Assembly (NCBI GenBank): GCA_020342155.1
Contig: CP070842.1
Coordinates: forward strand, 1,236,594-1,291,275
Direction of reading: 5' to 3'
DNA from: Dehalococcoidales bacterium
GTDB taxonomy: Bacteria > Chloroflexota > Dehalococcoidia > Dehalococcoidales > Fen-1064
Length of the DNA stretch: 54,682 nt
The notes beneath the pieces are model-generated. The model did no database searches. It was not told the DNA's origin and saw only the letters and a program-made list of their open reading frames with translations. This document shows positions 11,536 through 18,539 of this stretch, piece by piece. The translations under genes and the position numbers were made by a program. Each line of letters opens with the position of its first letter. Position 1 is the first letter of the stretch.

Positions 11536-12567
11536 TCACGGTGCCAATTGCGGGTCAGAAGAGTCCGGTGCCAGGCTCGAAGCTCGTGATTGTTGATTAG
11601 AAGTGCCCGGCTGCTGATTTGAGGTGCCTGGTCCATTGTTAGATTCACCCGGTTGCTGGTTCGAGTTACCGGGTGTCCCATTAGGGGTATCGGATTCCTC
11701 ACCATTCTGTGACTGGTTCGATTCTCGAAGAGCTTTCTGGCAACTTGCCACGTAGCTGTTTACGGAAGTGACAATCGCCCGGGTAAGTGCCGGCTTTTCG
11801 GATGGTGGAGCTTCCTCTACCATGGTCCGGATTTCGTCCGGATGACTGACTATATAACGCCCCCAGAGTACCTGCAGCATAACCTTCTCATCTTCCCGGA
11901 CGGTGCTGGCTACATCATGGACGGCGACATCCGGTTTCAGTGACGGCCCCCCTTCAGTGATTTCAGGTCCGATTGCTGATTGGCTGGCCGGTGAGAGGCT
12001 GGATATATTAGCTAGATGGCCCTTGAGACGAACGACTGTCCGCTGTACTAATTCGGTCTTGCCCCTTTCCATTAACCATTCTATCTCAATCGTCCTTCGG
12101 TCCACCAGAGTGGCATATAACTCGGCTTTGGCAGCATTGGATGCAGTTAATGCTAACCGCACGTTTTCGGCCGCTATCTTCACCGCATAGAGTGGGTTGC
12201 CGGGCAGAGTATTCTCAGAGTCAGCAGCCAATACGGTACCACTACCGAGCAGCAACACCATAACGACAGTAACGACTGCCATTGCCCATCGCGGTTGCCG
12301 GACAAGGAAGAAACGCCTTTTCTTCTCATCCGTCCCAGCCATCTCTACTCGAAGCTGATAGCGGGCTCTGGCCTTAAACTCGGGGCTGGGAGTAACATCT
12401 ATTGCCTCGTTGGTAACCATGGCCGTACGCAGCAGAGGCTCAAGTTCAGCGGCGTACTCCGGATACTTTTCAAGACACTGCTCTGTCGTCTCTCCATTGG
12501 CCAGCATCCGCTCAAGACACTCGTCAAGGATATTGTTGAGCTTCTTATCCTTTTTCACTTTCCTCAC
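11536..12567 (-). CDS. DUF5667-domain membrane protein, putative partner of the ECF sigma factor
   Basis: The N-terminus (LDECLERMLANGETTEQCLEKYP, about residues 11-35) and the following PLLRTA and PSPEFKARARYQL blocks fit DUF5667 proteins, which commonly sit beside ECF sigma genes and are presumed anti-sigma-like. A single transmembrane helix (about 94-113, AVVTVVMVLLLGSGTVLA) separates the cytoplasmic N-terminus from an extracytoplasmic part beginning DSENTLPGNPLYAVKIAAE. The last 50 residues are a Gln/Asn/Pro/Ser low-complexity tail with PGTSNQQ-like 7-residue repeats. The gene overlaps the sigma factor gene by 23 bases, so the two are coupled. The regulatory role is inferred from the pairing. 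Confidence 0.82.
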   Translation of the reverse strand: MRKVKKDKKLNNILDECLERMLANGETTEQCLEKYPEYAAELEPLLRTAMVTNEAIDVTPSPEFKARARYQLRVEMAGTDEKKRRFFLVRQPRWAMAVVTVVMVLLLGSGTVLAADSENTLPGNPLYAVKIAAENVRLALTASNAAKAELYATLVDRRTIEIEWLMERGKTELVQRTVVRLKGHLANISSLSPASQSAIGPEITEGGPSLKPDVAVHDVASTVREDEKVMLQVLWGRYIVSHPDEIRTMVEEAPPSEKPALTRAIVTSVNSYVASCQKALRESNQSQNGEESDTPNGTPGNSNQQPGESNNGPGTSNQQPGTSNQQSRASSLAPDSSDPQLAP

Positions 12568-13096
12568 CTACCAGAAGCACCTTACGCAAAGCTGCTACTG
12601 CGCTGTGTTGTAACGCCTTAACCGCACCCTCACTCTTACCCATGGTGCGGGCAACCTCGGCGATGGCCAGACCACCGGCAAAGCGCAAGCTGATAACCTC
12701 CTGCTGTGTCGCTGTCAGCTGCCTCGTGGCCACTCTTAACCGCTCAATATCGAACCGGTTCTCAACCGTCCGCAATGGGTTATCATCACTGGAAACTATC
12801 GACTCTTCCAGTCGGACTGTGGGGCGTTTACTCTGCTTCCTGACGAAGTCGACCATCTGGTTATGAGCGATACGAAACAACCAGGCAGAGAAAGGCACTC
12901 CCTTCCACTTGAAGGACCCGATAGACTGGTACGCTTTAAGGAAGACCTGCTGTGTCATATCTTCAGCCTCTGCCCTGTTGCTTATTTTGAGAACCACATA
13001 ACGATAAATCTTATCGAAATAAGCCTCATATAACTCGGCGAAAGCATCCTTGTCTCCCTGTTGTGCCTGGCGGACAAGGCTTTGCTCGTCTTGCAC
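12545..13096 (-). CDS. ECF (sigma-70 family) RNA polymerase sigma factor
   Basis: Alternative sigma factor with region 2 (DAFAELYEAYFDKIYRYVVLKISNRAEAEDMTQQVFLKAYQ, split here by domain rather than quoted further) and region 4 (VISLRFAGGLAIAEVARTMG), plus the linker typical of extracytoplasmic-function types. It has 183 residues, a usual size. Translation probably begins at GTG with a GGGGGT ribosome-binding site. A promoter (TTGCGG-17-TAGAAT) lies just upstream. It forms an operon with the DUF5667 membrane protein and is divergent from the rimI-like gene. The inducing signal is unknown. Confidence 0.94.
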   Translation of the reverse strand: MQDEQSLVRQAQQGDKDAFAELYEAYFDKIYRYVVLKISNRAEAEDMTQQVFLKAYQSIGSFKWKGVPFSAWLFRIAHNQMVDFVRKQSKRPTVRLEESIVSSDDNPLRTVENRFDIERLRVATRQLTATQQEVISLRFAGGLAIAEVARTMGKSEGAVKALQHSAVAALRKVLLVGEESEKG

Positions 13097-13127
13097 CAGA
13101 TAACCCCCACACTAATAACCTTAAAGC

Positions 13128-13156
13128 ATTCTACACCGCTGCGGACTCCACCGCAA
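13128..13156 (-). promoter_or_regulatory. Promoter for the ECF sigma operon
   Basis: On the minus strand TTGCGG is followed after 17 bases by TAGAAT, about 30 bases before the GTG start. It resembles a housekeeping promoter; no second motif suggesting autoregulation was recognised. Confidence 0.5.
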
Positions 13157-13281
13157 TTTATTTGCTACCCGGTGCAATATATATAACGCATAAAATGGCT
13201 AAAGGATAGGTGACAGAGACGATTTGTTGCGATACTGGTGCAATACCTCAGCACCTTGCGGGACACCAGGAAGCTAAGATG

Positions 13282-13290
13282 TGTTACAAT
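13282..13290 (+). promoter_or_regulatory. Extended -10 promoter for the rimI-like gene
   Basis: TGT precedes TACAAT, giving an extended -10 motif; no good -35 box was found. AGGGGA follows at 13310-13315 as ribosome-binding site, seven bases before the ATG. Confidence 0.5.
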
Positions 13291-13322
13291 AACCCGAGTA
13301 ACCCATCTCAGGGGACGTTATC

Positions 13323-13979
13323 ATGCCGGACTATGTACGCCTGATGCGCCATGAAGATATTGACCAGGTTGTTGTAATCGACCGTGAAGCCTTTCCCACT
13401 GAATGGCCACCACCCAACTTCAAACGCGAGTTGGAGAACCGGCTGGCGACCTATATCGTGGCCTGTAACGCCACTGAGCTGACCGAGGAGACTGAGGAGA
13501 CTCCGCCACAGGGTGGCCTGACCATGTTATTATCCAGAGTGAGCAGGTTGTTCACACCTGGCCGGTTACCAGACAGCAAGTGGTCAGCCAAAGGTGGCGA
13601 ATACATTACGGGTTTTGCCGGTTTCTGGGTAATGGCCGATGAAGCTCACATAACCACTATCGCCACGCGACAGACCTGCCGCCAGCAGGGAATCGGCGAG
13701 CTGCTATTACAGTCGATAATAGATATGGCCGCCCGGCGTGAAGCTCGAATCATTACTCTGGAGGTACGGGCCTCCAACACGGCTGCCCAGAAGCTCTATA
13801 CCAAGTACGGGTTCACCCAGGTGGGTTTACGGCACGGCTATTATATCGATAATCGCGAGGACGCAATAATAATGTCCACCGACCATATTACCTCACCTTC
13901 ATTTAAAGCACAGATAAAGGAAATAATAGAGGCCTACACCACTAAGTGGGGACCAGACCGTTATCGTATGAGCACCTGA
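13323..13979 (+). CDS. rimI: GNAT acetyltransferase, probable RimI (ribosomal S18 alanine acetyltransferase)
   Basis: The C-terminal half is close to RimI: VMADEAHITTIATRQTCRQQ leads into the acetyl-CoA loop RQQGIGELLL, then LEVRASNTAAQKLYTKYGF and a Tyr-rich YYIDNREDAIIM end. RimI acetylates the N-terminal alanine of ribosomal protein S18 and many related proteins act on other N-termini. It has 218 residues, about 60 more than E. coli RimI, because of an inserted stretch (about residues 45-90, including LTEETEETPPQGG) that looks disordered. The start is set by AGGGGA seven bases upstream. The exact substrate is uncertain. Confidence 0.8.
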   Translation: MPDYVRLMRHEDIDQVVVIDREAFPTEWPPPNFKRELENRLATYIVACNATELTEETEETPPQGGLTMLLSRVSRLFTPGRLPDSKWSAKGGEYITGFAGFWVMADEAHITTIATRQTCRQQGIGELLLQSIIDMAARREARIITLEVRASNTAAQKLYTKYGFTQVGLRHGYYIDNREDAIIMSTDHITSPSFKAQIKEIIEAYTTKWGPDRYRMST

Positions 13980-14006
13980 CTGCCAGCTTATCCGGCCGAC
14001 AAGCCC

Positions 14007-14474
14007 CTATTCCTGGCCAAAAAACGTACCCAGAAAGGAGGGGCGTTTTAAAGGAGGCTCCGTAGTCCCCAGGTGCTCCATCATCCAGTCCTCAAGGCCC
14101 TTACGGCACGCAGCAAGGGGCTCAGTAAGTTTGGCGACATTAATGCTCTGGTGGCTTGTCTTGCTCTTCTTGACAAGCTTGATTTCTTGATTGAGGTCTT
14201 CTACTATACTGAAGGTCAGTCTCAAGGTCTCATTCAGCGACTCACCGAGGAATCCAACATCGTTCTTATAAAGCTCCCAGTTATTTCTTTCAAATTTTCT
14301 GGGTTTCTCCCGAAGATAAAATGCTGACACCAGTGCCTGGTCCATCTTGACGTCAGTGAGGATCAACTGAATGATTTCCGGGTGCCGCCTCACGGAACCA
14401 CGCCCTCTCAGGAAAGAGAACAGCGCTACTACGATAAGTAGCGACACTACAACCCAAATTGCCCCGGTGTCCAT
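14007..14474 (-). CDS. Hypothetical protein with N-terminal membrane anchor
   Basis: Not recognised. One transmembrane helix near the N-terminus (AIWVVVSLLIVVALFSFL, about residues 5-22) is followed by a basic RGRGSVRRH segment and a cytoplasmic, mostly helical region (about 30-140) rich in Leu, Lys and Glu. There are no cysteines suggesting metal binding apart from Cys128. It is the last gene of a minus-strand run starting at the methyltransferase near 16.6 kb, but spacing of about 100 bases from its neighbour leaves operon membership open. Confidence 0.6.
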   Translation of the reverse strand: MDTGAIWVVVSLLIVVALFSFLRGRGSVRRHPEIIQLILTDVKMDQALVSAFYLREKPRKFERNNWELYKNDVGFLGESLNETLRLTFSIVEDLNQEIKLVKKSKTSHQSINVAKLTEPLAACRKGLEDWMMEHLGTTEPPLKRPSFLGTFFGQE

Positions 14475-14577
14475 ATTTCTATCCTCGCCTTATACTGCTG
14501 TGCCACCAACCCTTAAATTAAACCACACCCCTATCGCCGTGTCCATAACAGACCAGCCCGCCCCCTGATTACGCCCC

Positions 14578-14763
14578 CTAGTCTGTTTCCGAGGCCAACC
14601 TGCCAGCATGCCCCCAGTTGTGCTTGGGTATATCCTGTATGATAATGTGCAAGGCTTCCTTGGGAACTCCAATCCGGGTAAACGTGTCAGTTATCCCCTC
14701 CACCAGCTGTTTCTTCTGCTCGACGGTGCGACCTTCCCACATTTCAACGATGACTACCGGCAT
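14578..14763 (-). CDS. 4-oxalocrotonate tautomerase family protein
   Basis: A 61-residue protein of the tautomerase superfamily. After removal of Met the N-terminal Pro (MPVVIVEMWEGRT) would be the catalytic base, and the sequence continues with the usual VEGITDTFTRIGVP helix and IIIQDIPKHNWG strand. These enzymes form hexamers and carry out keto-enol tautomerisation or related promiscuous chemistry; the physiological substrate is unknown. Length is typical. GGAGGAG lies just upstream of the ATG. The zinc-ribbon gene ends about 28 bases upstream on the same strand. Confidence 0.88.
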   Translation of the reverse strand: MPVVIVEMWEGRTVEQKKQLVEGITDTFTRIGVPKEALHIIIQDIPKHNWGHAGRLASETD

Positions 14764-14791
14764 GATGTGTCTCCTCCTTCGGCACAGTCGG

Positions 14792-15010
14792 TTACTTTTT
14801 CTCGAGTTTCTTTTTCATAGCCAGTAACTCCTGCAGTCGGTCGAACTCCTCCTGACTGATGGGCTTGCATGACCTGAGCTTATTACTGGCTATCTTGATG
14901 ACAAAGTTTTCCCGGCACTGCCAGCACCGGTATGGTCCCTCGAAGCTGGAATTAGCCAGAGAGAAACCACTCTCGCTGCTACAATTTGGACATGTTATCT
15001 TGACAATCAT
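14792..15010 (-). CDS. Small zinc-ribbon protein
   Basis: A 72-residue protein with two CxxC knuckles, CPNC (residues 7-10) and CWQC (29-32), 18 residues apart, forming a zinc ribbon, followed by a lysine-rich helical tail (FDRLQELLAMKKKLEKK). No specific family was recognised. It lies between the tautomerase and the Trm9-like methyltransferase on the same strand. Trm9 in eukaryotes and archaea needs a small zinc protein, Trm112; this protein does not show the Trm112 sequence pattern, so a partner role is only a guess from position. A ribosome-binding site (GAGGGGGTG) precedes the ATG. Confidence 0.7.
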   Translation of the reverse strand: MIVKITCPNCSSESGFSLANSSFEGPYRCWQCRENFVIKIASNKLRSCKPISQEEFDRLQELLAMKKKLEKK

Positions 15011-15110
15011 GGCATCACCCCCTCGCCGACTCTCCGCCTGCCTTTTTCTTTCCGGCGAACTATAGCAGAATCCTATTACTCGTCCAGGACTTTGTCAACA
15101 CCGCCCTCAA

Positions 15111-15746
15111 TCAGTCTTTCGTCACCAGCAAACAAATATTTTGGGAAACGAACCTGGCTGGAAAGCGGCCTCCTTCCGGAAAGCTGAGTACCCTGAAACC
15201 GGCCCGTTTCACCAGCCTCACCAGTTCAGGATAGGAGAACAGGTAATAGTAACGGTACAAGGTCTCATCTCCAGTCCTCCAGGGAACTGCTGGCTCTTTC
15301 CCCTTGAGCCAGAACCGGGGCTGCCAGCGGTTCCAGACAGTGATAAAGACTTCACCCCCGGGCTTCAATACCCGCCATAGCTCGTTTAGCGCTGTCGCCT
15401 GATTGTCTGCCTTGATATGGTGGTAAGTAGCCACCGCAATAGCACGGTCAAAGACCCCATCGGCATAGGGTAGACTGGTAACATCGGCTAATACCAGACT
15501 TACATCAAAATTGAACTTCCGGGAGTACTCTCCGGCCAGGTACAGCATCTCCCGAGCGAAATCCACCCCGTGCAGTTCGAAGCTACTGATGAACGGCAGG
15601 AAGTCCGGACCGTGGGCACAGCCAAGATTAAGCAGACGGCCACCATGCCAGCGTTCTGCCAGTACCTCCAGTTCACGGCGGAATATCGACCAGTGACGGA
15701 AGTTGTACCAGCCGGGGGCTATGCGATTGAAGGTATCTTGTATCAC
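15111..15746 (-). CDS. Trm9/ALKBH8-like SAM-dependent tRNA methyltransferase
   Basis: Class I methyltransferase with motif I LNLGCAHG (39-46), acidic Asp62, and motif IV region LPYADGVFD (92-100) followed by HH (109-110). Beyond the general fold it matches the Trm9 family from end to end as I remember yeast Trm9: FNRIAPGWY at the N-terminus, KPGGEVFITVWNRWQ, VPW (154-156), YRYYYLFSYPEL (164-175) and a C-terminal LLVTK. Trm9 methylates 5-carboxymethyluridine at tRNA position 34 to mcm5U; the cm5U substrate is made by Elp3, whose gene lies one gene away. The pairing strongly supports a tRNA wobble role, though bacterial Trm9-like enzymes can also have other substrates. A hairpin repeat lies in the 211-base gap upstream. 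Confidence 0.82.
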   Translation of the reverse strand: MIQDTFNRIAPGWYNFRHWSIFRRELEVLAERWHGGRLLNLGCAHGPDFLPFISSFELHGVDFAREMLYLAGEYSRKFNFDVSLVLADVTSLPYADGVFDRAIAVATYHHIKADNQATALNELWRVLKPGGEVFITVWNRWQPRFWLKGKEPAVPWRTGDETLYRYYYLFSYPELVRLVKRAGFRVLSFPEGGRFPARFVSQNICLLVTKD

Positions 15747-15750
15747 CCTA

Positions 15751-15875
15751 TCCCCTGTATCGCCTTCCCCTCAAGGGGAAGGCGAATAAGAGTTTTTGAA
15801 GGGACTACGCCCCTTCAAACTTCCCAGTTTCGGGCTTATTTTCTTCCCGCTTTGGGGCTGCGCCCCCTCTATTAC
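15751..15875 (+). repeat. Intergenic multi-hairpin repeat, copy A
   Basis: Three hairpins in a row: a perfect 12-bp stem (15760-15771 with 15774-15785), an 8-bp stem (TTGAAGGG 15796-15803 with CCCTTCAA 15811-15818) and GGGGC-TGC-GCCCC (15854-15866), followed by 'ctctattactcccc'. The last block matches the copies near 32.35 and 51.75 kb in the same orientation. It fills most of the gap between two methyltransferase genes; no gene was recognised in it. Confidence 0.75.
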
Positions 15876-15957
15876 TCCCCACATATCAGGATCTGCTTTC
15901 CTCCAGCATCGTGCTCGCATCGCTTTAGAAATCCTATAAATCATTCTGTGCCCTAAA

Positions 15958-16656
15958 TTAAATCTCCCTGTAAAAAATCCTTAGCTTGTGTCTTATTGAT
16001 TTCTTATCATTTGCGACGAGGTAATCAATAGCTTCACTGCCAAAGATGAAGCCGTAGGTCTCGATAGCTTCCTCCAGTGTGGGATACGTGTGAGTCACCC
16101 AGAGGTCTTTATAGCTATAACTACATTCATTTCTCAGGTACCTATCAAGCTCATAGCCATGCCCGATGGCTCTATTCCTCTCGGGGATAATTGGCGCCAG
16201 TTCTCCACCATACCATCGGTAATGATTACCCGCCCTGATTATAAACCCACCCTTTTTTACCACCCTGGAAGCTTCCTCATGTGAGAGAGGCCCGGCATAT
16301 ACGGTAACAGTACAATCAACGGAATTTCCCGCCAACGGTAGCCTAGTACCGTCTCCATGTACAAATGCTATGTTGGTAATACCATTTTCACGGGCTTTCT
16401 TGGTTGCTACTCTCATCATGGTCTCTTCAGGCTCGACAGCAATTACCAGTCTGGCCCTCTTGGCCAGTTCCAGGGTAGCTATCCCTGTCCCAGAACCGAC
16501 CTCTAGGACAACTTTGTCATCCAGCCCGAACATATCACTGATAATAGCAGCCGTAGTTTCAGAGTGCCCCGAGAACCTGTCATAGACTTCAGGATACTCC
16601 CTGAAAAAACGCGGCCAATCATGTTCTATAGTCTGATATTTTCGCCTTTGTGCCAC
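15958..16656 (-). CDS. Class I SAM-dependent methyltransferase
   Basis: Methyltransferase with motif I VLEVGSGTGIATLEL (about residues 49-63), acidic AVEPEE (about 73-78) and DGTRLPLAGNSVDC (about 100-113). The C-terminal half contains WYGGELAPIIPERNRAIGHGYELD, unlike common families I know, so the substrate is unknown. The opening HDWPRFFREYPEVYDRFSG is family-like for small-molecule or tRNA methylases. It is divergent from elp3 with about 60 bases between starts, so the two may share control, and heads the minus-strand run leading to the Trm9-like gene. Confidence 0.85.
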   Translation of the reverse strand: MAQRRKYQTIEHDWPRFFREYPEVYDRFSGHSETTAAIISDMFGLDDKVVLEVGSGTGIATLELAKRARLVIAVEPEETMMRVATKKARENGITNIAFVHGDGTRLPLAGNSVDCTVTVYAGPLSHEEASRVVKKGGFIIRAGNHYRWYGGELAPIIPERNRAIGHGYELDRYLRNECSYSYKDLWVTHTYPTLEEAIETYGFIFGSEAIDYLVANDKKSIRHKLRIFYREI

Positions 16657-16719
16657 TGCTGATTGTACCCTAAAGCTCGAATTTGCTAAAGTATACCTGA
16701 TAGAGAATTGAAGTATACA

Positions 16720-18096
16720 ATGAAGAAGTTGACCAGGACAATATCGGGAGTGACGCCGGTGGCGGTGATGACACAGCCTACGATATGCCCCGGCCGTTGC
16801 GTCTACTGTCCCACCTACTCGGCCACTCCCCAGAGCTATACTCCGGAATCACCGGCGGTGCTGCGCGGCAACCAGTGTGACTATGATGCCGCCCAGCAGG
16901 TCAGGCTTAGGCTGAAGACCCTCTCTGAAATGGGCCATCCCACCGACAAAATCGAGCTGATTATCATGGGCGGCACCTTCCTGGCAACCCCGCCTGAATA
17001 CCAGTACGGGTTTATCAAGGGCTGCTACGACGCCCTCAACGGTGTGGAAGCAGCCAACCTCGAAGAAGCCAAGCTCCTGAACGAGACCGCCAAACACCGC
17101 AGCACTGGACTGTGCATCGAGACCCGGCCCGATTGGTGCGGGCAGGAGGAAATCGAGCGAATGCTGGAGTTCGGCACCACCCGGGTCGAACTGGGCGTCC
17201 AGACCCTGGATGACGACATCTACCGGCTGGTACGCCGGGGACACGGTGTAGAAGAAGTGGTCAGGGCGACGGCGCTGCTGAAGGAATACGGGTTCAAGGT
17301 CCACTACCACTGGATGCCGGGGCTGCCCGGCTCCACCCCGGAGAAAGACCTTGAGATGTCCCGGCAGCTCTTCGCCGACGCCCGTTTTCGGCCGGATGGC
17401 CTCAAGCTGTACCCCACCATGGTGGTCGAGGGTACGGAACTGGAGAGATGGTACCGGCAGGGATACTACCAGCCATACCCCAGGGAAACGATGATCGGCC
17501 TGGTGGCCGATATCAAGTCGCTTGTGCCGCGATATGTCCGGATCTCGCGGGTTCTGCGTGACATCCCGGCGAAATTCATCGTGGCCGGTTGCCGTGATTC
17601 ACTGCGGGGCGTCGTCAGGGAGCGGATGGAGGCGCAAGGTACCGAGTGCCAGTGTATCCGCTGCCGGGAATACGGCCACCGCGTGATGAGCGGCCGGGAA
17701 ACAGGCGAACCACATCTGGTGAGGATGGACTACGAGGCCTCCGGGGGCACTGAAGTATTCCTGTCCTTCGAAGATGAGGAAGAGACACTGTTCGGTCTGC
17801 TGCGCTTCAGGCTCCAACTCCGGCCTATCACCCGTGCCAGTGTCAACGAGGGTCCTGCCGCCGTAGTCCGGGAACTGCACGTCTACGGCCCAGAGGTGCC
17901 GCTGCGACACCAGAATGAGGCTGCAGCCCAGCACAAGGGCCTGGGTAAGGCCCTGCTCCGGGAAGCGGAGCGGATTGCCCGGGAGGAATTCTACGCGAAA
18001 CAACTGGCGGTGCTGAGCGGGGTGGGTGCCAGAGAGTACTATCGTACCGAGCCCGGCTATGACGAAAAGGGTGGTTATATGGTCACGGATCTGTAG
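16720..18096 (+). CDS. elp3: Elp3 family tRNA uridine-34 carboxymethyltransferase (radical SAM and acetyltransferase)
   Basis: Elp3 makes 5-carboxymethyluridine at tRNA wobble position 34 from acetyl-CoA using a radical SAM domain fused to a GNAT domain. The 4Fe-4S motif is CPGRCVYC (Cys23, Cys27, Cys30). MGGTFLATPPEYQ, GVQTLDDDIYRLVRRGH and HYHWMPGLPGSTPEKD are characteristic of Elp3. The CQCIRCREYGH linker precedes the GNAT part, which ends QHKGLGKALLREAERIARE then YYRTEPGYDEKGGYM. This is the archaeal-like single-subunit form known from Dehalococcoides mccartyi. I chose the ATG at 16720; a TTG four codons earlier is possible. Neither has a clear ribosome-binding site. The nearby Trm9-like gene supports a shared pathway. 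Confidence 0.95.
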   Translation: MKKLTRTISGVTPVAVMTQPTICPGRCVYCPTYSATPQSYTPESPAVLRGNQCDYDAAQQVRLRLKTLSEMGHPTDKIELIIMGGTFLATPPEYQYGFIKGCYDALNGVEAANLEEAKLLNETAKHRSTGLCIETRPDWCGQEEIERMLEFGTTRVELGVQTLDDDIYRLVRRGHGVEEVVRATALLKEYGFKVHYHWMPGLPGSTPEKDLEMSRQLFADARFRPDGLKLYPTMVVEGTELERWYRQGYYQPYPRETMIGLVADIKSLVPRYVRISRVLRDIPAKFIVAGCRDSLRGVVRERMEAQGTECQCIRCREYGHRVMSGRETGEPHLVRMDYEASGGTEVFLSFEDEEETLFGLLRFRLQLRPITRASVNEGPAAVVRELHVYGPEVPLRHQNEAAAQHKGLGKALLREAERIAREEFYAKQLAVLSGVGAREYYRTEPGYDEKGGYMVTDL

Positions 18097-18169
18097 TCAC
18101 TGTGATACTTTCGGCCACAAATCGTATCATATACTGAGCAACCAGCCTGCCCCACGCCTGAACAGGGGG

Positions 18170-18197
18170 TTGACAAATAGAATTTTTGTGTTATGCT
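18170..18197 (+). promoter_or_regulatory. Upstream promoter P1 of the surface protein gene or of a small RNA
   Basis: A perfect TTGACA (18170-18175) is followed after 16 bases by TATGCT (18192-18197). Transcription would start near 18204, about 100 bases before the second promoter and 335 bases before the surface protein. Confidence 0.65.
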
Positions 18198-18218
18198 TTA
18201 TGTTAATCAGTATAGGCA

Positions 18219-18304
18219 GGTATGACCATGTACGAGTACGCAGTCATACCGATAAACAGCGAGTCAAGGCGCGGCGCTTCAGGGAAAGAGCGCCGAGGCT
18301 TGAC
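18219..18304 (+). other. Two hairpins between promoters P1 and P2, candidate small RNA or operator
   Basis: GGTATGAC (18219-18226) pairs with GTCATACC (18243-18250) around 16 bases. A second, longer hairpin is built from GTCAAG (18263-18268) with CTTGAC (18299-18304) outside and CGGCGCT (18272-18278) with AGCGCCG (18289-18295) inside, separated by a symmetric 3-base internal loop. Its right arm contains the -35 box of promoter P2. No coding sequence fits. It could be a short P1 RNA, an attenuator, or a protein-binding site. Confidence 0.5.
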
Positions 18305-18327
18305 AAGTGTTTATGTTATGTTATAAT
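18300..18327 (+). promoter_or_regulatory. Consensus promoter P2 of the surface protein gene
   Basis: TTGACA (18300-18305) and TATAAT (18322-18327), both perfect, are separated by 16 bases. This is the strongest promoter in the window, in keeping with an abundant surface protein. It leaves a leader of about 205 bases. Confidence 0.85.
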
Positions 18328-18337
18328 AAAGGGTTGT

Positions 18338-18539
18338 GTATCCGTAGGTACTACTATGGATAGAAGGATACGCAAATCTTACTAAGGAAGGAGGTAGTGT
18401 ATGGTCAGAGCCTGAAAGGGGAAAGGAATGAACTCATTCCAAAAACAGATTTTTAACAGGCAAACAAGGTTTGTCTCCATGGACGGAGAGATTTGACATA
18501 TATTATGGAGACATTTCAAGGAGGAAAAACTAAAGGTCG
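18338..18539 (+). promoter_or_regulatory. Structured mRNA leader with four-codon mini-ORF
   Basis: The leader holds an inverted repeat GTATCC/GGATAC (18338-18343, 18366-18371). A textbook ribosome-binding site AAGGAGG (18388-18394) then sits six bases before a mini-ORF, ATG-GTC-AGA-GCC-TGA (18401-18415). A hairpin GGAATGA-AC-TCATTCC (18425-18440) follows, then a long-range pair TGTCTCCAT/ATGGAGACA (18472-18480, 18505-18513). The main gene has AAGGAGG 15 bases before its ATG, which is far, and AAAGG only three bases before it. Translation of the mini-ORF may control or stabilise the message. Confidence 0.55.

Noticed and set aside
11700-11740. A tRNA T-loop-like GGTTCGA sequence
   Set aside because: It lies inside the coding region of the DUF5667 protein and no cloverleaf forms around it; similar short matches near 51.8 kb also fail.
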